Below are positions 62,272 to 64,000 of a stretch of DNA of 64,000 nucleotides, piece by piece. This stretch comes from Sporothrix humicola. Its lineage: Eukaryota > Ascomycota > Sordariomycetes > Ophiostomatales > Ophiostomataceae. Numbering within the stretch: the stretch's first letter is position 1; the number at the start of each line of letters is the position of its first letter. The translations under genes and the position numbers were made by a program. The stretch covers positions 248,001 through 312,000 of the forward strand of contig WNYE01000007.1 in the NCBI GenBank assembly GCA_021396245.1, read 5' to 3'. Below the pieces are notes generated by a model. That model had not been told where the DNA came from. It searched no databases and saw only the letters and a list, made by a program, of their open reading frames with translations.

Positions 62272-62520
62272 ATGATCGACGTTATTTCTTCAGATACATT
62301 GCAATACCGACAACTGTCGCGGGCACTTCCTAACGTCCGTTCCCTTACGACGTATTTTTGCCGATGCTGCCGATCGCTGTATCGAAAAGGTGCCGTTTCG
62401 GCTAACGACTTGGGAGGGAAACCTCTCGAGCGGCAAATGACAAGCATCCTCTTTTCAAACGCTGTTATGGCCAACAAATTTGCTACTTGCTCACCCGGTG
62501 TAAAGCTCGGCGCTGCTTAA
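62272..62520 (+). CDS. Possible small protein gene, unknown
   Basis: An uninterrupted frame of 82 codons starts at an ATG at 62272, directly after a CT-rich and CAAC/ACCACACCACC leader-like stretch (62190-62270) of the kind that precedes true genes in this window. The product has three close cysteines (YFCRCCRSLYRKG) and a C-terminal half NDLGGKPLERQMTSILFSNA. There is no signal peptide, membrane segment or recognised domain. Its context is better than that of most chance frames here, but its length alone is not evidence. Confidence 0.25.
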   Translation: MIDVISSDTLQYRQLSRALPNVRSLTTYFCRCCRSLYRKGAVSANDLGGKPLERQMTSILFSNAVMANKFATCSPGVKLGAA

Positions 62521-62688
62521 AAAGCAACACAGAAAGTGAACAAGGGTATTTTCTCTCAAATGAATATTGAGGCATGAGCTTGCGCGGCACTGTCCTCTCT
62601 CTTATCATATCCGGGCCTCGTTCTCGCTACCTCAAGCTATTTGAGCTGTCTATTTCGCGTGCTTCTGCCGCTTTTTTGACGGTGAAAG

Positions 62689-62738
62689 GCGTCTCAATTT
62701 AGAGAGACGCGGCCTCAAAGCACCTATGTCGTCATAGG
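62689..62738. repeat. Two adjacent hairpins
   Basis: The first hairpin has exact 7-bp arms GCGTCTC (62689-62695) and GAGACGC (62704-62710). The second has exact 6-bp arms CCTATG (62723-62728) and CATAGG (62733-62738) around TCGT, followed by a third CCTATG at 62741. Confidence 0.7.
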
Positions 62739-63138
62739 GGCCTATGAAGCAGTGGATAAGCCGTGCATATAGCCAACCACAGTTACAATGAATCTATATA
62801 CACAGAAGGCTGTTGTCGGCACATTCCCTCAGCACTGGCGATAGGCGGCAGACTCGGAGGATTTCCCCATTCTGGGCGTCTTTTAATATCTGTCAAAAAG
62901 ACGTGGATGGACCCTGGGACTCTGCCCCTTACTGCTATTGCTATCATCTCTCTCAAACTCAAATTTTGATTTTGTTTCTCCCCTCTTTTTCAATCTAAAT
63001 ATCTGCGTGGGCCTACGCAACACTTATCCCATATTTATATGACATGCAATAGTGCAAAGGTCAAAACCAACGACAAATAACAACAACAGTATGCGGGGAA
63101 TGGGAAGGGTTTTTTTCTTGACGGGAGCGGAAAGAAAC

Positions 63139-63166
63139 GGCTACGGCTACGGCTACGGCCACGGCC
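63139..63166. repeat. (GGCTAC)n hexamer run
   Basis: Three exact GGCTAC units followed by GGCCAC and GGCCA, in intergenic DNA. Confidence 0.85.
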
Positions 63167-64000
63167 AAGAGGAGAAAAACAGAATTCGAATCAGACGATA
63201 CCTGGACCACGGCGTAAACAGTTTATGAAATAAATATAACGCGGGCGGCTGCAAGGGACTGACACTCGCGTGGGCTATGATGACGTTGGCAAAACACCAC
63301 CAGCTACGTTTTCTCGGTTGACTAAGATATCTTCTTCGAATGCACCGTTATTCTTGGCAAGACCCTTCATTTGTTCTATTCTGTCTTCCCAGTGCTCGGG
63401 CTGCAATGATTTGTAAAACGTCCGCATGCGCCGCTTCCTTATTCTGACCTCCTCGCTTTCGCTCTATTTCCTATACCACTTCAAATTCGTTTTCGCATTC
63501 GTCGTTTCCCCTTCTCGCATATTAACTACATAGACGATGGAAAAAAACAGTGACGCAATCCCGTGGCAGAGTGCGTCTGTTGGTAATATGTAGATATAAA
63601 GACACAACAAAATGGAGACTTTCTTTTACTGTTTGTCTATTGCTTTTTTTAGCTGCCGAGCCGGGCGACCGAGAGTAGAGACAATTATGGCCGGTTGGCG
63701 GCCGTACATATAGGTATCAATGCCTGTTGGTTTCTCTCTGGCACACTGCGTCTCGTGTAAGTGTCTTGGCTACTGCAGGACTGGAGAGCAATACATCAAA
63801 ACAGCAACGCAATGGCCCAAGGCTGCATGTTCCTGAACCGCACGAGCTGGCCGGGGTCTTGGGTCGGCGACCATCTGCGGGTACTGCTGGCATGCTTTTG
63901 TGACTGTACATCTGTACTTCGTGTCTGTGTATTTGTGCTTCGTCGCGCAATGCAAATGTACACATGCCTTACGCGCCTGAATACACTAAGGTGTATTTTC

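Larger units (their letters stand above)
62521..64000. other. Right end, no supported gene
   Basis: No gene is supported. Two adjacent hairpins occupy 62689-62738. A (GGCTAC)n run lies at 63139-63166. T/C-rich DNA lies at 63420-63520. The minus frame at 63965-63717 has no recognised domain. The window ends in unfeatured sequence. Confidence 0.5.

Noticed and set aside
1..64000. CRISPR arrays, operons and bacterial-type promoters or terminators
   Set aside because: Spliced genes and leader structure show a eukaryotic nuclear sequence, and no regularly spaced repeats were seen.

Overview
The window looks like nuclear chromosomal DNA of a filamentous ascomycete (Pezizomycotina, most likely Sordariomycetes). 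Genes are split by short introns (mostly 58-91 bp) with GT(A/G)NGT donors, CTAAC-like branch sites and YAG acceptors. Coding exons are clearly GC-richer than flanking DNA, several genes follow long pyrimidine-rich leaders, and the gene set is typical of these fungi. I cannot fix the species. An ophiostomatalean or magnaporthalean relative is only a guess.

Ten protein genes can be supported with corrected splice structures. From left to right: an SCF F-box/WD40 protein of the FWD-1/beta-TrCP type (-); a long 2EXR/F-box-like protein of unknown role (+); a small secreted six-cysteine protein resembling the biotrophy-associated BAS2 family (-); a four-helix membrane protein of the DUF7704 type (+); an Mrl1-like mannose-6-phosphate-receptor-homology membrane protein (+); an unnamed protein with three copies of a zinc-binding cysteine module (+); a Clr2 heterochromatin-silencing homologue (-); an Osh3-type oxysterol-binding protein with GOLD-like, PH, FFAT and ORD parts (-); DNA polymerase epsilon subunit B, Dpb2 (-); and a small probable mitochondrial protein sharing a 480-bp divergent promoter with dpb2 (+).

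The layout is uneven. Positions 37.2-49.6 kb form an ordinary compact housekeeping block. Two stretches of about 14 kb (20.4-34.5 kb and 49.6-64 kb) contain no gene I can support. They hold low-complexity tracts, possible decayed coding pieces, possible transcript leaders and a recurring TACGGAGTAC-type 10-mer. The 52.6-57.4 kb part is visibly AT-rich and contains a fragment recalling a Copia-type integrase, so it may be mutated repeat DNA.

The genes do not form an obvious pathway or biosynthetic cluster. They cover ubiquitin-dependent turnover, endosomal/vacuolar sorting, lipid transfer at membrane contacts, replication and silencing. I found no clear new multi-gene system. The most interesting local signals are alternative cytosolic tails encoded by the long second intron of the Mrl1-like gene, the triple cysteine-module protein, the exact FFAT motif in Osh3, the BAS2-like secreted protein in a gene-poor flank, and a possible two-exon gene or gene relic at 16.7-17.2 kb. 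No tRNA, rRNA or CRISPR array was recognised.
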